From Anaerolineaceae bacterium (GTDB lineage Bacteria; Chloroflexota; Anaerolineae; Anaerolineales; Anaerolineaceae), in contig DOEX01000175.1 in the NCBI GenBank assembly GCA_003532515.1, positions 1 to 22,184 of the forward strand: a DNA stretch of 22,184 nucleotides. Reading direction: 5' to 3'. Positions 21,778 through 22,184 of the stretch are shown piece after piece. The position numbers and the translations under genes are program-made. The first letter of the stretch is position 1. The number at the start of each line of letters is the position of its first letter. The notes beneath the pieces were generated by a model. That model had not been told where the DNA came from. It worked only from the letters and a program-made list of their open reading frames with translations, and ran no database searches.

Positions 21778-22127
21778 CCCTTTTCATCCTTGCATTCGTT
21801 CTTTACCTGGTTGGTTTCATAGGTGCCTTGATTGAGGGTGCCGGGGAAGTTTGGCTGTGGTTCCTGGCTTTGGGGATCGTGCTTGACTTCACTTTAATCT
21901 TACTGGCTTACCTGGATTCAGCCAGGTTGAGGTTCGTTAGAGAGAGTGCATCCTGGACTAAGATTTGTCACATACTTGCTCTGATCCTTACTGTACCGGC
22001 TGCCTATTGGCGACTGAAGGCGGAAATTTCATGGTTTTTCCTCCTTCTGGGCTTAATTCTGATATTATGGAGTTGTTCCATTTTCAATCTATATAAAACC
22101 TGGCGGAGGAAGAGCCAAAATGAATAA
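21774..22127 (+). CDS. Four-TM membrane protein of unknown function
   Basis: A 117-residue, strongly hydrophobic protein with about four membrane segments (residues 1-20, 26-47, 63-80 and 85-104) and a basic, polar C-terminal tail. No family is recognised. A modest AAGGT site stands five bases before the ATG, and the start overlaps the stop of the 29-codon ORF by ATGA. The 3' end overlaps the next gene by eight bases, so it is co-transcribed with the probable upp gene. Confidence 0.7.
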   Translation: MTLFILAFVLYLVGFIGALIEGAGEVWLWFLALGIVLDFTLILLAYLDSARLRFVRESASWTKICHILALILTVPAAYWRLKAEISWFFLLLGLILILWSCSIFNLYKTWRRKSQNE

Positions 22128-22184
22128 CGTTTACCCATCATCACATCCGTTGGTTGCCGCAAAACTAACCCTTTTGCGCAATGT
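22120..22184 (+). CDS. upp: Probable uracil phosphoribosyltransferase (3' end outside window)
   Basis: Only the first 21 codons are in the window. The stretch SSHPLVAAKLTLLRNV matches the start of Upp proteins (HPLV-x-x-KL-x-x-LR). Upp makes UMP from uracil and PRPP in pyrimidine salvage. A good GGAGGA ribosome site (22104-22109) precedes the ATG, inside the upstream membrane protein gene. Confidence 0.75.
   Translation, partial: MNNVYPSSHPLVAAKLTLLRN

Overview
The window looks like a piece of a bacterial chromosome with mid-range GC, most likely from the Chloroflexota (Anaerolineae-type). That placement is an inference from gene content: a single-chain glycyl-tRNA synthetase (alpha and beta halves fused), Pro/Thr-rich lipoprotein linkers, a CapA-like lipoprotein with altered motifs, and a MerR regulator with a B12-type domain. 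No single marker here proves it.

Layout. (1) 1-2153: tail of an oligopeptide/dipeptide ABC transporter operon: two ATPases and a small one-TM protein that overlaps the second, closed by a clear terminator. (2) 2277-3416: an unrecognised lipoprotein, then tRNA-Gln(UUG) with its own promoter and terminator. (3) 3437-7241: a tight housekeeping run of glmU, a CNNM/CorC-type CBS membrane protein, cdd and recO. (4) 7295-9009: an inserted-looking block containing a minus-strand AAA/DUF4143-type ATPase. Its promoter carries three palindromic sites spaced exactly 40 bp apart. It is followed by a hairpin and a small element with imperfect terminal inverted repeats. (5) 9010-12003: fused glyQS. (6) 12165-13243: a 3'-truncated DDE transposase followed by a 5'-end relic of a second, related copy in direct orientation, next to a strong promoter. 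(7) 13352-18210: a branched-chain-amino-acid-type (LIV/HAAT) ABC operon: binding lipoprotein, LivH, a LivM-LivG fusion, and LivF with no normal start codon after its Shine-Dalgarno. (8) 18258-20926, minus strand: CapA-like lipoprotein and a MerR/B12-type regulator overlapping by ATGA, behind a strong promoter and a structured leader. (9) 21122-22184: divergent pair made of a NYN/YacP-like protein (minus) and a short operon (plus) with a 29-codon ORF, a four-TM protein and the start of a probable upp gene.

How it fits together. The two ABC systems import peptides and amino-acid-like solutes. The glmU to glyQS segment supplies cell wall precursor, pyrimidine salvage, recombination repair and translation functions. 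Cdd and the probable Upp are both pyrimidine salvage enzymes. The cdd-recO-glyQS order resembles the cdd-era-recO-glyQ-glyS order of Firmicutes, here without era and interrupted by the ATPase block.

The least ordinary signals are the 40-bp-phased operator array, the AUC (or missing) start of livF, -10 boxes placed 6-8 nt before start codons that suggest leaderless mRNAs, a six-tract G-quadruplex motif inside the CapA gene, and the nested or tandem IS remnants. I did not find a defence island, CRISPR array or clearly new multi-gene system.
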